64,000 nucleotides of DNA from Coraliomargarita sinensis (GCF_003185655.1 NZ_QHJQ01000002.1:430651-494650); one strand, 5' to 3'; counted from the first letter of the stretch, positions 17,343 through 26,857 are shown. The notes: generated by a model from the letters alone, not told the origin. Program-made: numbers and translations.

Positions 17343-18455
17343 ATGTTCACTTTACTTAAAGAATCCGGCGCGGCGCGTCGCGGTGTGTTGACAACGCGTC
17401 ACGGGGAGATCCAGACGCCGATTTTCATGCCCGTGGGTACCCAAGCCACGGTCAAGGGGCTCACCCCACAGCAGATCGAAGAGGCCGGTGCGCAGATTAT
17501 TCTGGGCAACACCTACCATCTGAACATCCGGCCCGGCTCCGAGTTGATTCGAGATTTGGGCGGGCTACACAGGTTCATGAACTGGAACGGCCCCATCCTG
17601 ACCGACAGTGGCGGTTTTCAGGTCTTCAGTTTGGCCAAGCTGCGCAAGATTACGGAAAAGGGCATCGAATTTCGTTCCCATCTGGACGGGCAGAAGCTCT
17701 TTCTTGACCCCAGGGAGTGCTACCGCATTCAGGCCAATTTGGATACGGATATCGCCATGGTGCTCGACGAATGTCCCCCTTTTCCCTGCGAGCGTGACGA
17801 TTGCGAGCAGGCGGTGAAGCGGACGATCCGCTGGGCGGGCGAGTTTCTCGAGCATGCGAGGGAGGACGGTTTTCTGGAGAGCGGACACCATGTCTTTGCC
17901 ATCATTCAGGGGTCCACCTATGACGATCTTCGCCGGCACTGCGGACAGGCCTTGGCGGAGATGGATTTTCCCGGCTACGCCGTGGGCGGAGTCAGCGTGG
18001 GCGAACCCGAGGAGGAGATGTTGAAACAGGTCGCGGCCTGCGCGCCGGTCATGCCGAGGGATAAGCCGCGTTACGTCATGGGGGTGGGCACGCCGCCCCA
18101 ACTCCTCAAGATGGTCGGTCTGGGTATGGATATGTTCGACTGCGTCATGCCCACCCGGCTGGCGCGGCACGCCACTGTCTTTACGCCCGAGGGGCCCCTC
18201 AATCTTAAAAACGAGTGCTTCAAGCACGACGCCGCGCCAATCATGGAGGCCGACAACTACACCTGCCAAAATTTCAGCCGCGCCTACCTGCGTCACCTGA
18301 TCATGTCCAAGGAGCTGCTCGCGCACACGCTGCTTTCGATCCACAACGTCCATTTCTTTCTCGATCTGATGGCGCAGGCCCGGGCGCATATCGAGGCAGG
18401 TGATTTCGAGAGTTGGAGCCATGCCTGGATCGAGCGCTATCAGGCAGGAGGGTAA
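17343..18455 (+). CDS. tgt: tRNA-guanine (queuine) transglycosylase
   Basis: A 370-aa enzyme that exchanges guanine-34 for preQ1 in tRNAs with GUN anticodons. Conserved blocks are present: TPIFMPVGTQATVKGL, ILGNTYHLNIRPG, GPILTDSGGFQVFSL (general acid/base Asp), YAVGGVSVGEP and MFDCVMPTRLARHATVFT (nucleophile Asp). The C-terminal zinc site is degenerate: where bacterial enzymes have CxCYTC, this has A303-D-N305-Y-T-C308, losing two of four ligands, though the later His (SIHNVHF) is kept. C292 and H295 nearby might substitute. A GAAC/CAACG-rich leader precedes the start. The SGNH gene follows after 9 bp. Confidence 0.94.
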   Translation: MFTLLKESGAARRGVLTTRHGEIQTPIFMPVGTQATVKGLTPQQIEEAGAQIILGNTYHLNIRPGSELIRDLGGLHRFMNWNGPILTDSGGFQVFSLAKLRKITEKGIEFRSHLDGQKLFLDPRECYRIQANLDTDIAMVLDECPPFPCERDDCEQAVKRTIRWAGEFLEHAREDGFLESGHHVFAIIQGSTYDDLRRHCGQALAEMDFPGYAVGGVSVGEPEEEMLKQVAACAPVMPRDKPRYVMGVGTPPQLLKMVGLGMDMFDCVMPTRLARHATVFTPEGPLNLKNECFKHDAAPIMEADNYTCQNFSRAYLRHLIMSKELLAHTLLSIHNVHFFLDLMAQARAHIEAGDFESWSHAWIERYQAGG

Positions 18456-18464
18456 GCGCATACA

Positions 18465-19556
18465 ATGAAGTTATTTCATCTCAGTCTATTGCTGCTGCTC
18501 TCAGGGACAGGTTTTGCCGCAACGGTTCCGGACAGAGCCTGGTCGTTTTATGCCAGCGGATTGATGCAAAATGAGTCCGGCTTCTTCAGTCGTGATGTGG
18601 CACCACGAACCGTGCGACTGCTATTCCAGCCCATAAAGGTCTTGTCTGTGCGTTCCGCGAACCATGCAGTGACCTACGAGGAGGGCAAAGACTACGAAGT
18701 CGACTACGAGAAAGGACTGCTGCGGCTCACCTCGCAGTCGCAAATCCCTTGCACCCGCCTCTACGGCGGTGAGGGAGAGGGCTATCAGCGCTTTAAAAAC
18801 AGTGAAGGGGAGGGGATGTTCTTCGGCGAGGCCGACCTTTATCATCAGAGGCAAGTTGTGGTCCGTTACGAACATGCCGGAACGGGATGGGAGGGCGAGG
18901 CCTTCCTGCCCAAGCCGCAGCCCGAGGTCTTCCCAAGGACGCATGCCAGGGTACGGGACGAAGAGCCGGTGCGTGTGGCACTCCTGGGTGACAGTATTTC
19001 CGTCGGCTACAACGCGTCCGGTTTTATCAAGGTGGCACCGCACCTGCCGGCTTTCGGACAGCAAGTCGCTGAGGCTATTGGTGAAGCCTCGCGCAGCGAA
19101 AGCGACTTTCTCAATGTCTCACGTGGCGGTGCCACAGCCCGCTGGGGGCGCAAGCATCTGCCGGAAGTGATCCGTCATTCGCCCGATCTGGTGATGATCG
19201 CTTTCGGCATGAACGATGGACGGCGACCGGGTAAAGAAGCGGTCTACGAAAAACAGGTTCGTGCCATCATCGAAGGATTGAGGGACGGGCTCCCCGAGGT
19301 CGAAATCATGTTGGTGGCAAATATGCTGCCCAACGAAGAGTTTTCACCGCATTCGGGGCATCTCGCCAACCGGAAGGTATTATATAAACTGGCGGCAGAA
19401 TACGAAAAGATCGCTGTCGCCGATGTTATGGCGGTGACTCAGGCCATGTTAAAACGGAAGAAATTCGCCGATCTCTGCGGTAACGGGGTCAATCATCCGA
19501 ACGATTTTCTCCACCAGGTCTATGCCTCGGTGATTATGGAAACGTTGGGGCTTTGA
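18465..19556 (+). CDS. Exported SGNH/GDSL-family hydrolase
   Basis: A 363-aa protein with a signal peptide (about 1-18, cleavage near GFA-AT). An N-terminal beta-rich domain (about 25-160, with VTYEEGKDYEVDYEKGLL) precedes the SGNH domain. Block I is VALLGDSISVGYN (nucleophile Ser), block II contains SRGGATARWG, block III is IAFGMNDGR, and block V is NHPNDFLHQ (Asp and His). Esterase or acetyl-esterase activity on a carbohydrate is the family expectation, and a CE6-like esterase gene lies nearby. It sits 9 bp after tgt and may be on the same transcript, although the functions are unrelated. Confidence 0.88.
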   Translation: MKLFHLSLLLLLSGTGFAATVPDRAWSFYASGLMQNESGFFSRDVAPRTVRLLFQPIKVLSVRSANHAVTYEEGKDYEVDYEKGLLRLTSQSQIPCTRLYGGEGEGYQRFKNSEGEGMFFGEADLYHQRQVVVRYEHAGTGWEGEAFLPKPQPEVFPRTHARVRDEEPVRVALLGDSISVGYNASGFIKVAPHLPAFGQQVAEAIGEASRSESDFLNVSRGGATARWGRKHLPEVIRHSPDLVMIAFGMNDGRRPGKEAVYEKQVRAIIEGLRDGLPEVEIMLVANMLPNEEFSPHSGHLANRKVLYKLAAEYEKIAVADVMAVTQAMLKRKKFADLCGNGVNHPNDFLHQVYASVIMETLGL

Positions 19557-19614
19557 TCAGATTAAGGACTCAGGAACTGACAAATATGACAGCTGCCACA
19601 CGCGGTTTGCCCCG

Positions 19615-21252
19615 CTAATTTTTGAGTGCTGTCTCCTTGGCATGGCTAAAGATAACAGGTCCGGGCCAGATTATATCCGCTTGTTCGCTTGTTCTAAGAT
19701 CCGGGTCGTATTGGCCTCCATTGTCTTGGCCATCAAGCCCTGCGCCCCATAAACGAAAATGGTTTTTGTCTAAGCGCTCGTAGTGGTAATGTCTACCGGT
19801 AGCCGGATCCGGGTAAAGTTGTGATATGTAGCGCGTGGTTAGTGATGACAAATCTTCAGGTAGTTCTTTGTTTTCGCGACGATAAAGCTCCAGTGCGCAG
19901 GCAATACCCAACATGTCTTGTTGGCAGTGTAATTCCAAAGCGCTTTGGGTGACTTTTCCCAAGGCTGGAACTGCCATGGCAGCAAGCGTATCAAAGAAGT
20001 CTGCCTCATGTATCATGCGATCTAATTCTATCTGGTTTTGTGCGATCGTCTCCAAATTTAACTTTCTGGTTTCCGGATCGTATTGATCCAGGGTCAGGCT
20101 CATGTAGTAGGCTTGGCGACTCGCCATAATGTAGGCCCATCCGTCAGGTATGCCTTTTAATATAGTAGTCCAGAGCGATTCGGACAGTCGATCCAACCAC
20201 GATTCATCCAAACTGCTTGAGAGAAAGAACCAGTCTGCTTCATAGTGGGAAAGGACCGATTCCGTGCCCGCAGCAATTTCATGTTGTATGCTCCACTCGA
20301 ACGCCTGGAGTGCATCGTTCTGAAGACTTTTCGAGATCAGCTTTTTGAGTTGGTGATCACTTAGTTGTCGATTTTTAAGGGCCAATTGATAAATAGGTAT
20401 CTCAAACTCTTTACGTGCCACATTATCAATCATGGCATTTACCAGAAAATACATCCCGGGGTTTGTATTGCCCAACCGCTTAATGGACTGGGCATTTTTT
20501 AAAGCCCTGCCGACATCATCATTTCTTAATGCACAGAGTGCATCTGCGTAGAGTAGATGTGTCAGGTTTCGGGTCGAGGCAAACGAGGGCATGGGTGCAT
20601 CAAATGGCATGCCATGGTAGTTGCCGTGGATATACGATTTGGGACGGGTCGCAGCCGCCTGACGTAATTCATCAAGCAATGACTCGTGTGGTTGAATCAG
20701 ATTCTCCAACTGCTCCCATGGATCGATATTCTCCGGGATTATGCTTATGCCCTCTGACTTCAAACGTTCGCGTCTGGTGGCACTGCCCTCAAAACGGCTT
20801 TCGTGCCAGACTCTTTCCCCTTTATGGATCAGTGATTCTGACGCTCTCACTCCACCCGAATCTAATTGGAACAAGCCTTTGAAACTCACTTTATCTCCCC
20901 AGTCATCCTGCCAAGGAGTGTGATGAGGACTTGAGCTGTCATATTGAAAATGGGCGATTATGGGTGTCGCCGTAAAATTCTCTTCGTCTGGAACCGGATT
21001 AGGGATGTAGTCTTTCCATTCGAGCCTCACTCCTTTTGCTTCGATTTCATTTTTTACTCGCTCCCATTCGCGCAGCCCGCGTGAATTTTCGATGGAGTGA
21101 AATATAAATAATAATGCGGCCAGAGCTATGGCTATAATCACTGACCATTTGCCTACAGTTTGCAGGCGTTTAAATGAAAACCAGTGATATAACCTCAGAA
21201 ATAAGCGATATGGTGCCAGCAGATAAGGACCTATTGTGGGTAGCTGACTCAT
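19615..21252 (-). CDS. Membrane-anchored protein of unknown function with pseudopilin-like tail
   Basis: A 545-aa protein with one clear membrane segment (about 38-52, VIIAIALAALLFIF) after a short cytoplasmic N-terminus. The rest is probably periplasmic. The middle is helical, with no motif that I recognise. The C-terminal 100 residues resemble the soluble end of type II secretion pseudopilins: IACALELYRRENKELPEDLS, then YPDPATGRHYHYE, then WGAGLDGQDNGGQ. Such tails occur in large planctomycetal and verrucomicrobial membrane proteins. Codon use looks less GC-rich than in the neighbouring genes. It converges with the SGNH gene. Confidence 0.7.
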   Translation of the reverse strand: MSQLPTIGPYLLAPYRLFLRLYHWFSFKRLQTVGKWSVIIAIALAALLFIFHSIENSRGLREWERVKNEIEAKGVRLEWKDYIPNPVPDEENFTATPIIAHFQYDSSSPHHTPWQDDWGDKVSFKGLFQLDSGGVRASESLIHKGERVWHESRFEGSATRRERLKSEGISIIPENIDPWEQLENLIQPHESLLDELRQAAATRPKSYIHGNYHGMPFDAPMPSFASTRNLTHLLYADALCALRNDDVGRALKNAQSIKRLGNTNPGMYFLVNAMIDNVARKEFEIPIYQLALKNRQLSDHQLKKLISKSLQNDALQAFEWSIQHEIAAGTESVLSHYEADWFFLSSSLDESWLDRLSESLWTTILKGIPDGWAYIMASRQAYYMSLTLDQYDPETRKLNLETIAQNQIELDRMIHEADFFDTLAAMAVPALGKVTQSALELHCQQDMLGIACALELYRRENKELPEDLSSLTTRYISQLYPDPATGRHYHYERLDKNHFRLWGAGLDGQDNGGQYDPDLRTSEQADIIWPGPVIFSHAKETALKN

Positions 21253-21375
21253 TTTATTGCCCCATTATCGTACGCTTCGATCATCCAGACGCTAATCTAC
21301 TTTGAGATTAATTCTCCAACTGATTCCGTAATCTAAAGCCAGCGATTGTCAGATCGGGTTTTAGAGACACTAAGT

Positions 21376-22509
21376 TTAGCGGCCAATCGAAATCAAACTC
21401 TTGGCAAACGCCTCGCCGAGCTGGGCGAAGAACTTGGCGGAGCCGTGATAGTGGAAGCCACGGTTGGAAGTGCCGACGTCGAGCGTAAAGAGCTCGTCTT
21501 CGGTCAGTGCCGCGTCGATGGCGGCACGTTCTTCTTCCTTTAACTTATTCTGAGCTTCTTTTCGGGCTTCGCCTTCCAGTTGCTTCACTTCTTTCCATTG
21601 CTTGGAAAAAGTCCTTTTCACGGTTTGTACCTTTTCCTGGACGGCATCGATTTCCTCGGGCCAGTACTTTTCGGAGAAGACATTAACGACATTGCCTTTG
21701 AATTCATCCGTCATGGCCGGGGCGGCCATCCCTTCACGGAAGGCCAGTGCGTTGTCACCCGCGTCTTTCCCGCCCACGCCGAGCACGCCGACAACAAAGG
21801 GAAGTTCCGGTGCCCCGAGGTCCTTGCGCACATCGCGAATAAAGCAGGAAAGCAGGCGGCTGTATTCGGAAAAGTCTTTGCCCCCGGATGTTTCGTTTTT
21901 GGGGTACGGTCCGACCATGTCGTTAAAGCCCTGAAACCAGACAAAACCGGCCAGTTCGTAGTCGCCGGATGTTTTGGCGAGCACTTCACGCACGTGCTCG
22001 ATGAGTAAATTGTAATAACGCCCGGCCTTGTCCTTGTGCTTGTGGTCTTCCAGTTCGCCGGCGCTGGGCGGGCGGAAATCGACCATCAGGCTCTTGCCAC
22101 CCCAGGCGGCCTTGATCAACAGGATCGGTTCATTGTGGTGTTCCTGCATGGTGATGCCGAAGGTCAGCTCCGGGCCGATCTTACCCGTGCCGACGTGGTG
22201 TTGGCTGCCGTAGCCCGCCGTCAACTTTCCGGAGCGCTTGCCCACCGGGTCGCCGTGGAAGTTGCCGTAGGCGTATTCGATCCAGATGCCGTCGAAGACA
22301 CGTGGCTTGCCCTCCGCATCGACGATTTTGTCATAGAGGTATTTGGTCTCCGGGTCTTTGGCGATGGCCGGAAAGGTTTTGGTCTGGGCATGGCCCTCCA
22401 TGTTCGACTGCCCGCAAAGGATATAAACCTTGAGCGGCTTGGCTTGGGCGATGCTTGCCGCAAGGAAAAGTGCAGCCAGCAGAACGAGTTTTACGGGGAT
22501 ACGTTTCAT
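21376..22509 (-). CDS. Exported sialate O-acetylesterase-like (CE6-type) carbohydrate esterase
   Basis: A 377-aa protein with a signal peptide (AQA-KP). VYILCGQSNMEGHA carries the GQSNM nucleophile box of the SASA/CE6 family. KAAWGGKSL, GFVWFQGFNDM and a C-terminal NRGFHYHGSAKFF (catalytic His) complete the site. A charged helical insert (about 285-340) precedes the His block. It probably deacetylates plant or algal polysaccharide or glycans at the cell surface. It lies downstream of a repeat-bearing intergenic region and 123 bp upstream of the membrane protein gene on the same strand. Confidence 0.86.
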   Translation of the reverse strand: MKRIPVKLVLLAALFLAASIAQAKPLKVYILCGQSNMEGHAQTKTFPAIAKDPETKYLYDKIVDAEGKPRVFDGIWIEYAYGNFHGDPVGKRSGKLTAGYGSQHHVGTGKIGPELTFGITMQEHHNEPILLIKAAWGGKSLMVDFRPPSAGELEDHKHKDKAGRYYNLLIEHVREVLAKTSGDYELAGFVWFQGFNDMVGPYPKNETSGGKDFSEYSRLLSCFIRDVRKDLGAPELPFVVGVLGVGGKDAGDNALAFREGMAAPAMTDEFKGNVVNVFSEKYWPEEIDAVQEKVQTVKRTFSKQWKEVKQLEGEARKEAQNKLKEEERAAIDAALTEDELFTLDVGTSNRGFHYHGSAKFFAQLGEAFAKSLISIGR

Positions 22510-22635
22510 GGTGAGGTGATGTTAAAGGGCCGGCCCCGAAGGTCGAATGCCGAATTGTGTTATTTGAGGTCGGAGCAAAAAGGGCGATCCGTAGCATATG
22601 GTGAGGCGAATTCAGAGGAAGCGTACACGCTTGTC

Positions 22636-22764
22636 ATACCGATTAAAAAAAAGATTTGAGTCTTCCCGATTGTCGTCGATTGGCGCGCAGATACCACCTC
22701 GACCTTGCTGGCACAAGTACGCTACAAAAACCTGTTTCTATAAAGACCAAAACTTTTACAAAGA
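22636..22764 (-). repeat. Dispersed structured repeat, copy B (inverted)
   Basis: Read on the minus strand it carries CTTTGTAAAAGTTTTGGTCT, then GTAGCGTACTTGTGCCAGCA, AGGTCGAGGTGGTATCT and the tail ATCTTTTTTTTAATCGGTAT, matching copies A and C. The right arm TCGCTACAA of the other copies is missing. The left extension (CTTTG...AAACAG) is shared only with copy C. Confidence 0.82.
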
Positions 22765-23034
22765 GGTAGAATGCTTTCAATCTTTGTCGTCGTGAGGCTC
22801 TTGGGCGGGCGTCGTCTTAATGAAGCCCCCTCAGGCCGTGCGACCCCAAGCGAAAATGCGGGTCCGATGGCCCGTTCGGTTGATCGGCTGAAGCGGGTCA
22901 ACTACGGGAGGGAATGACCTCTTTCACAAGATTACAAGAAGTGCCGCAAAAAGTAGCATCGGTCCGTACTTGTCCTGCGAAGTTTCAATCGAAGCATGGA
23001 AGGCCGATGATGTCTGAAACCAGGCGACCTACGA
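22765..23034. other. GC-rich gene-free block upstream of the ffh 3' end
   Basis: No coding frame is convincing. From about 22785 to 22920 the sequence is GC-rich and contains GACCC...GGGTC around a 13-nt loop and other short complementary pairs, so a structured RNA is possible on either strand. The conserved SRP RNA tetraloop region was looked for because ffh is adjacent, but it was not found. Confidence 0.3.
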
Positions 23035-24399
23035 TCACATGCCCGGCATCCCCGGCATGCCGCCGCCACCTTCGCCCATTTGGGCCTGCATGGCCTTCAT
23101 CATCTTCCGGCCCTTCTTGCCGCCGCGCATCATTTTCATCATCTTTTGCATCTGCCCGAACTGCTTGAGTAGGGCATTGACGTCGCGCACCTGCACGCCG
23201 GAACCGTCGGCGATCCGTTTGACACGGCTGCCCCGCAGCAATCGGGGCGTCTGGCGTTCCTGTGGCGTCATCGAGCGGATGATGGCCTCGGTGCGGGCCA
23301 TCTTCTTCTCTTCGGCATCGCCGATTTCGACGCCGCTCATGCCCGGCATCATCCCCATGATGGAGTTGAGCGAACCCATTTTTTTGACCTGCTGCATCTG
23401 CTGGAGAAAGTCTTCCAGATTGAAGTCGGCCTTGCGCATCTTTTCGGCCATGCGTTCGGCTTCTTTTTCGTCGATCGTGTCCTGCGCCTTTTCGACCAGC
23501 GAGACCACATCGCCCATCCCCAGAATACGTGAGGCCATGCGGTCGGGGTGAAAGATATCGAATTCATCCGGCTTTTCGCCCGTACCCATGAACTTGATGG
23601 GCACATTGGAGATCGACTTCATGGAGAGCGCAGCACCACCGCGGGCATCGCCGTCGAGTTTGGTCAGGATAATGCCGGTGCAATCGACGGCTTCATGGAA
23701 ATGCTTGGCCACGTTGACGGCTTCCTGGCCCAGGGCGGCATCGGCCACGAGAAGGATTTCATCGGGCTGGACGGCTTTCTTGAGCCGCTTGATCTCCTCG
23801 ATCAGATGCTCGTCAACCTGTAGCCGGCCTGCGGTATCGAAAATGACGAGGTTGGCATCGGCTTCCTTGGCGGCATCGAGACCACGCTTGCCGATTTTGA
23901 CCACATCTTTCTCTTCGCGGTCCCCGTAAAAGGTGCAGCTCTCGTTTTTGGCCAGCATCTCGAGCTGGTCGATGGCGGCGGGACGATAGACATCACAGGC
24001 GACGAGCGCGGGCCGGTAATCACGTTTTTTGGCCAAATAGCGCGCCAGTTTTCCGGAACTGGTCGTCTTGCCCGAGCCGTGCAGGCCGACCATCATGATG
24101 CGCAGCGGCCTTTTATCCTCCAGTTCGGTCGTGCCTTCGCCAAGCAGTTTGACCAGCTCGTCGTGAATAATTTTGACCACCTGTTGGCCCGGTGTGACGG
24201 ATTTGAGCACTTCCTGGCCGACGCACTGCTCCTTGACCTCGGTGACAAATTGGCGGGCCACCTTGAAATGGACGTCGGCCGACAGCAGTGCCTGCCGGAC
24301 CTCCTTAAGGGCCTCGGTCATGTTTTCTTCCGTCAGCTTGCCGGTGCCACGGAGGTTACGCAGCGCGCTGCCTAATTTGTCTGTAAGATTTTCGAGCAT
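23035..24399 (-). CDS. ffh: Signal recognition particle protein Ffh
   Basis: A 454-aa SRP54 homologue that binds signal sequences and 4.5S RNA and docks with FtsY. The N domain is at about 1-90. The G domain has [31 protein letters not shown] and [10 protein letters not shown]. The methionine-rich M domain (about 300-454) carries the RNA-binding [20 protein letters not shown] and ends in a Met/Gly-rich tail ([10 protein letters not shown]). Length is standard. It is preceded by a hairpin terminator that separates it from the acidic-protein gene. Confidence 0.96.
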   Translation of the reverse strand: MLENLTDKLGSALRNLRGTGKLTEENMTEALKEVRQALLSADVHFKVARQFVTEVKEQCVGQEVLKSVTPGQQVVKIIHDELVKLLGEGTTELEDKRPLRIMMVGLHGSGKTTSSGKLARYLAKKRDYRPALVACDVYRPAAIDQLEMLAKNESCTFYGDREEKDVVKIGKRGLDAAKEADANLVIFDTAGRLQVDEHLIEEIKRLKKAVQPDEILLVADAALGQEAVNVAKHFHEAVDCTGIILTKLDGDARGGAALSMKSISNVPIKFMGTGEKPDEFDIFHPDRMASRILGMGDVVSLVEKAQDTIDEKEAERMAEKMRKADFNLEDFLQQMQQVKKMGSLNSIMGMMPGMSGVEIGDAEEKKMARTEAIIRSMTPQERQTPRLLRGSRVKRIADGSGVQVRDVNALLKQFGQMQKMMKMMRGGKKGRKMMKAMQAQMGEGGGGMPGMPGM

Positions 24400-24443
24400 G
24401 TGAGGGGGAGTGATGAAAGGGGGTGGCCTGTCCTTGGCAATGG

Positions 24444-24471
24444 AAAAGCCCCGGCGATGAACCGGGGCTTT
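24444..24471 (-). terminator. Rho-independent terminator (short T-run)
   Basis: AAAGCCCCGG and CCGGGGCTTT are perfect 10-nt arms around a 7-nt loop. On the minus strand the stem ends in CTTTTCC, giving a short T-run; on the plus strand it also ends in CTTT. It lies 24 bp after the stop of the acidic-protein gene and ahead of ffh. Confidence 0.72.
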
Positions 24472-24495
24472 GTAGAAATGTAATTTACGAGTGGG

Positions 24496-25230
24496 TTATT
24501 TTTTTTCGTTGTCCACGTTTTCGTCCGGTGGAGAGGTGGGCTCTTCGTATTCTTCTTCCTCTTCCTCTTCTTCGTCCCACTTCATGGTGTCGTCTTCCTC
24601 GATCTTCTCGTCGACTTCATCCGCTTCGATGTCGCTGAGGTCCTCTTCGAGCGCTTCATCTTTGGACTTGGGGGCGGGTTCGTCGTCCTCCAGTTCGAAA
24701 CCTTCGGGCACGTATTCCAGAATCGATGTGATCTCGGCAAAGAAATGGGTGGTTTTTCCTTCCATGAAGTCACCGGTCTGCTGCTCGCGAATCTCTTCCT
24801 CCAGCTCCTCGATGGTCAGGGACTGGGAGAAATCGATCAGATCGTTGAGCATCTTGATGCGCAGTTTGGTCAGATGGTCCAGGAGGTCGGCGTAGGGGCC
24901 TTTATCTTCGTCCAGGATATCGGGTAGGGCGAAGAGCTGTTCCTCGCTCTCGAGGATGCTGTCCTTGATCCGCTTGAGCACGACGGTCTTGTCCTTCTCC
25001 ACGTTGTCGATCGCGAAAGAATAAAAGGCGTCGTCAACCAGCTCGTTTTGCAGGCCGTAGTCTTGCAGCGGTTCGATCAGGTCGATGATGTACTGAAATT
25101 GTCGCGGATCAATGATGCCGAGTCCGTCGACGTCCCAGTGGACGGGGTCGCTGATTTCATGGACCCACCAGTTCATATCTTCGCCTAGGCGAGCTTTGCA
25201 CCAAGTTAGTTTAGTTGTAGGATTTGGCAT
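24496..25230 (-). CDS. Conserved-looking acidic protein of unknown function
   Basis: A 244-aa cytoplasmic protein with no signal or membrane segment. The first 165 residues are helical (WWVHEISDPVHWDVDGLGI, FSQSLTIEELEEEIRE). The last 75 residues are extremely acidic and probably disordered, including MKWDEEEEEEEEYEEP and ending ENVDNEKK. The codon pattern and the clean terminator support a real gene. No family is recognised. Acidic tails of this kind often mediate binding to basic proteins or nucleic-acid-binding partners, but that is inference only. Confidence 0.75.
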   Translation of the reverse strand: MPNPTTKLTWCKARLGEDMNWWVHEISDPVHWDVDGLGIIDPRQFQYIIDLIEPLQDYGLQNELVDDAFYSFAIDNVEKDKTVVLKRIKDSILESEEQLFALPDILDEDKGPYADLLDHLTKLRIKMLNDLIDFSQSLTIEELEEEIREQQTGDFMEGKTTHFFAEITSILEYVPEGFELEDDEPAPKSKDEALEEDLSDIEADEVDEKIEEDDTMKWDEEEEEEEEYEEPTSPPDENVDNEKK

Positions 25231-25407
25231 GTGTAGTCGTCGTGTTTAGAAATAGGGTAACATTCCACTATTCAATCACGTCTAGTAGGGGTAAAGGCAC
25301 GGGAAGCGCTTTGTAAAGTGCTTTTGAGAAAAATTAACACGGCTTCTTTTTCGTTGTTTTGGCCGGCGGCACTGTTAGCTTCCACGGCTCTACACAAAAA
25401 GGATGTA

Positions 25408-26472
25408 ATGGCACTTGTATACGAGAAGATGATACGCCCGCTTTTGTTCCGGATGGAGCCGGAGCAAGCACACGATCGCGGGCGCACCGCGTTAATGACA
25501 CTTAGCTCTCTACCGACGCTGTGTAAGCTCTTTCGTGCCTACAATCTCGTCCGCGAGGATAAGCCCGTAAAGCTCTTCGGATTGGAGTTTCCCAATCGCG
25601 TCGGCCTGGCCGCCGGCATGGATAAGGACGGCGAGTTTCCCCGCGCGATCGAGGCCCTGGGCTTTGGCCATGTGGAAGTCGGCACCGTGACGCCGGAAAG
25701 CCAGCCGGGCAATCCGCGCCCCCGGCTCTTTCGATATCCGGAATACAACGCCCTGGTCAACCGCATGGGTTTTAACAACCGCGGCTCCGAGGTGATGTTG
25801 AACGCGCTCGCCAAACACTATCCCAAGGGCAAGCGGGGTGTGCCGGTGGGTGTCAATATCGGCAAGGCAAAGACCACACCGCTCGACAAGGCGGTCGACG
25901 ATTATATCGCCTGCTTCCGTAAACTGGCGGATCAGGCCGATTACTTTACGGTCAATATCAGTAGTCCCAATACCGCCGGTCTGCGTGACCTGCAGTCCGA
26001 GGCCTACCTCCGCGACCTGCTTGCCACCCTGAGGGGCGAAAATAAAAGCCATGCCAAAAAGCTCGGCCGGCCGGCGCACCCTCTATTGCTGAAAATTGCA
26101 CCGGACCTGAGTTTTAAGGAAATCGATGTCATTCTCGAGGTGCTGCTCGATTTGAAATACGACGGTATTATTGCCACAAACACCACGATCCAACGGCCCA
26201 ACGGATTCCCCGGATCCGAGACCGGGGGCCTGAGTGGCGGGGCGTTTATCCGCAAACGGTCCACCGACGTCATCAACTACATTTACAAAAGCACCTCCGG
26301 CAAGCTCCCGATTGTGGGGGTCGGAGGGATCGATTCCCCGGAGGCTGCCGGTGAGAAAGTCGACGCCGGTGCTTCGCTCATCCAGCTTTATACAGGTTGG
26401 GTCTATCGCGGCCCGTTTTTTGCCCGAACTTTGGCCAAAGCCCTCAAGGCCAAGGGCGAAGACTGGATCTAG
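25408..26472 (+). CDS. pyrD: Dihydroorotate dehydrogenase (quinone), class 2
   Basis: A 354-aa FMN enzyme oxidising dihydroorotate to orotate with membrane quinone, the fourth pyrimidine step. The start at ATG 25408 has AAGGA upstream and gives the class 2 N-terminus MALVYEKMIRPLLFRMEPEQAH, the amphipathic membrane-binding helix. An earlier in-frame start at 25318 would add an unconserved 30 residues. FMN and active-site blocks are NRVGLAAGMDKDGE, NRMGFNNRG, NISSPNTAGLRDLQ (class 2 catalytic Ser), ATNTTIQRP, IPIVGVGGI-type LPIVGVGGIDSPE and QLYTGWVYRGP. Confidence 0.95.
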   Translation: MALVYEKMIRPLLFRMEPEQAHDRGRTALMTLSSLPTLCKLFRAYNLVREDKPVKLFGLEFPNRVGLAAGMDKDGEFPRAIEALGFGHVEVGTVTPESQPGNPRPRLFRYPEYNALVNRMGFNNRGSEVMLNALAKHYPKGKRGVPVGVNIGKAKTTPLDKAVDDYIACFRKLADQADYFTVNISSPNTAGLRDLQSEAYLRDLLATLRGENKSHAKKLGRPAHPLLLKIAPDLSFKEIDVILEVLLDLKYDGIIATNTTIQRPNGFPGSETGGLSGGAFIRKRSTDVINYIYKSTSGKLPIVGVGGIDSPEAAGEKVDAGASLIQLYTGWVYRGPFFARTLAKALKAKGEDWI

Positions 26473-26497
26473 CCGACGACACTTCTGCTGGGTTTGC

Positions 26498-26857
26498 CTA
26501 CGAATCGGAAAAGCTGAAGGCTTTTTCGGGGGCCTGGTCGTCGATCGCCAGACGGTCGATGTTGATCGGGACGGTCAGCACGACGGTGGGCTTGTCGTCG
26601 GCGCGACCGGTGTAGGTGGTCTGGCCGAGCCACGGACTCCTCTTTTCCGTGAACGTGTAGTCACGGCTTTCCAGGTCTTTACCCAGTGCGTTCATCTTGG
26701 AACGGCTCATGCCGGTGCCGGCAAAATCTAGAACAAGGTGTCCGCTTTCACCTTTCTCCTCGTCGACGACGCAATTCACCCCCGGGGTGTGCTTTTGTAC
26801 GACGACAAGTAATTTGGAAACTTTTTCCAGCTTATGGCGGAGTTTGCGTGGATTCAT
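26498..26857 (-). CDS. Hypothetical small protein
   Basis: A 119-aa protein with a basic N-terminus (MNPRKLRHKLEKVSKLLVVV) and strands in the second half (KPTVVLTVPINIDRL). There is no signal peptide and no known motif. It fills the space between pyrD (convergent, 25 bp) and the divergent flavin reductase gene, and the alternative frames there look unnatural. I do not recognise a family. Confidence 0.6.
   Translation of the reverse strand: MNPRKLRHKLEKVSKLLVVVQKHTPGVNCVVDEEKGESGHLVLDFAGTGMSRSKMNALGKDLESRDYTFTEKRSPWLGQTTYTGRADDKPTVVLTVPINIDRLAIDDQAPEKAFSFSDS

Noticed and set aside
22785..22920. SRP (4.5S) RNA next to ffh
   Set aside because: The conserved GGUCAGG / GGAAGCAGCC region was not found on either strand.
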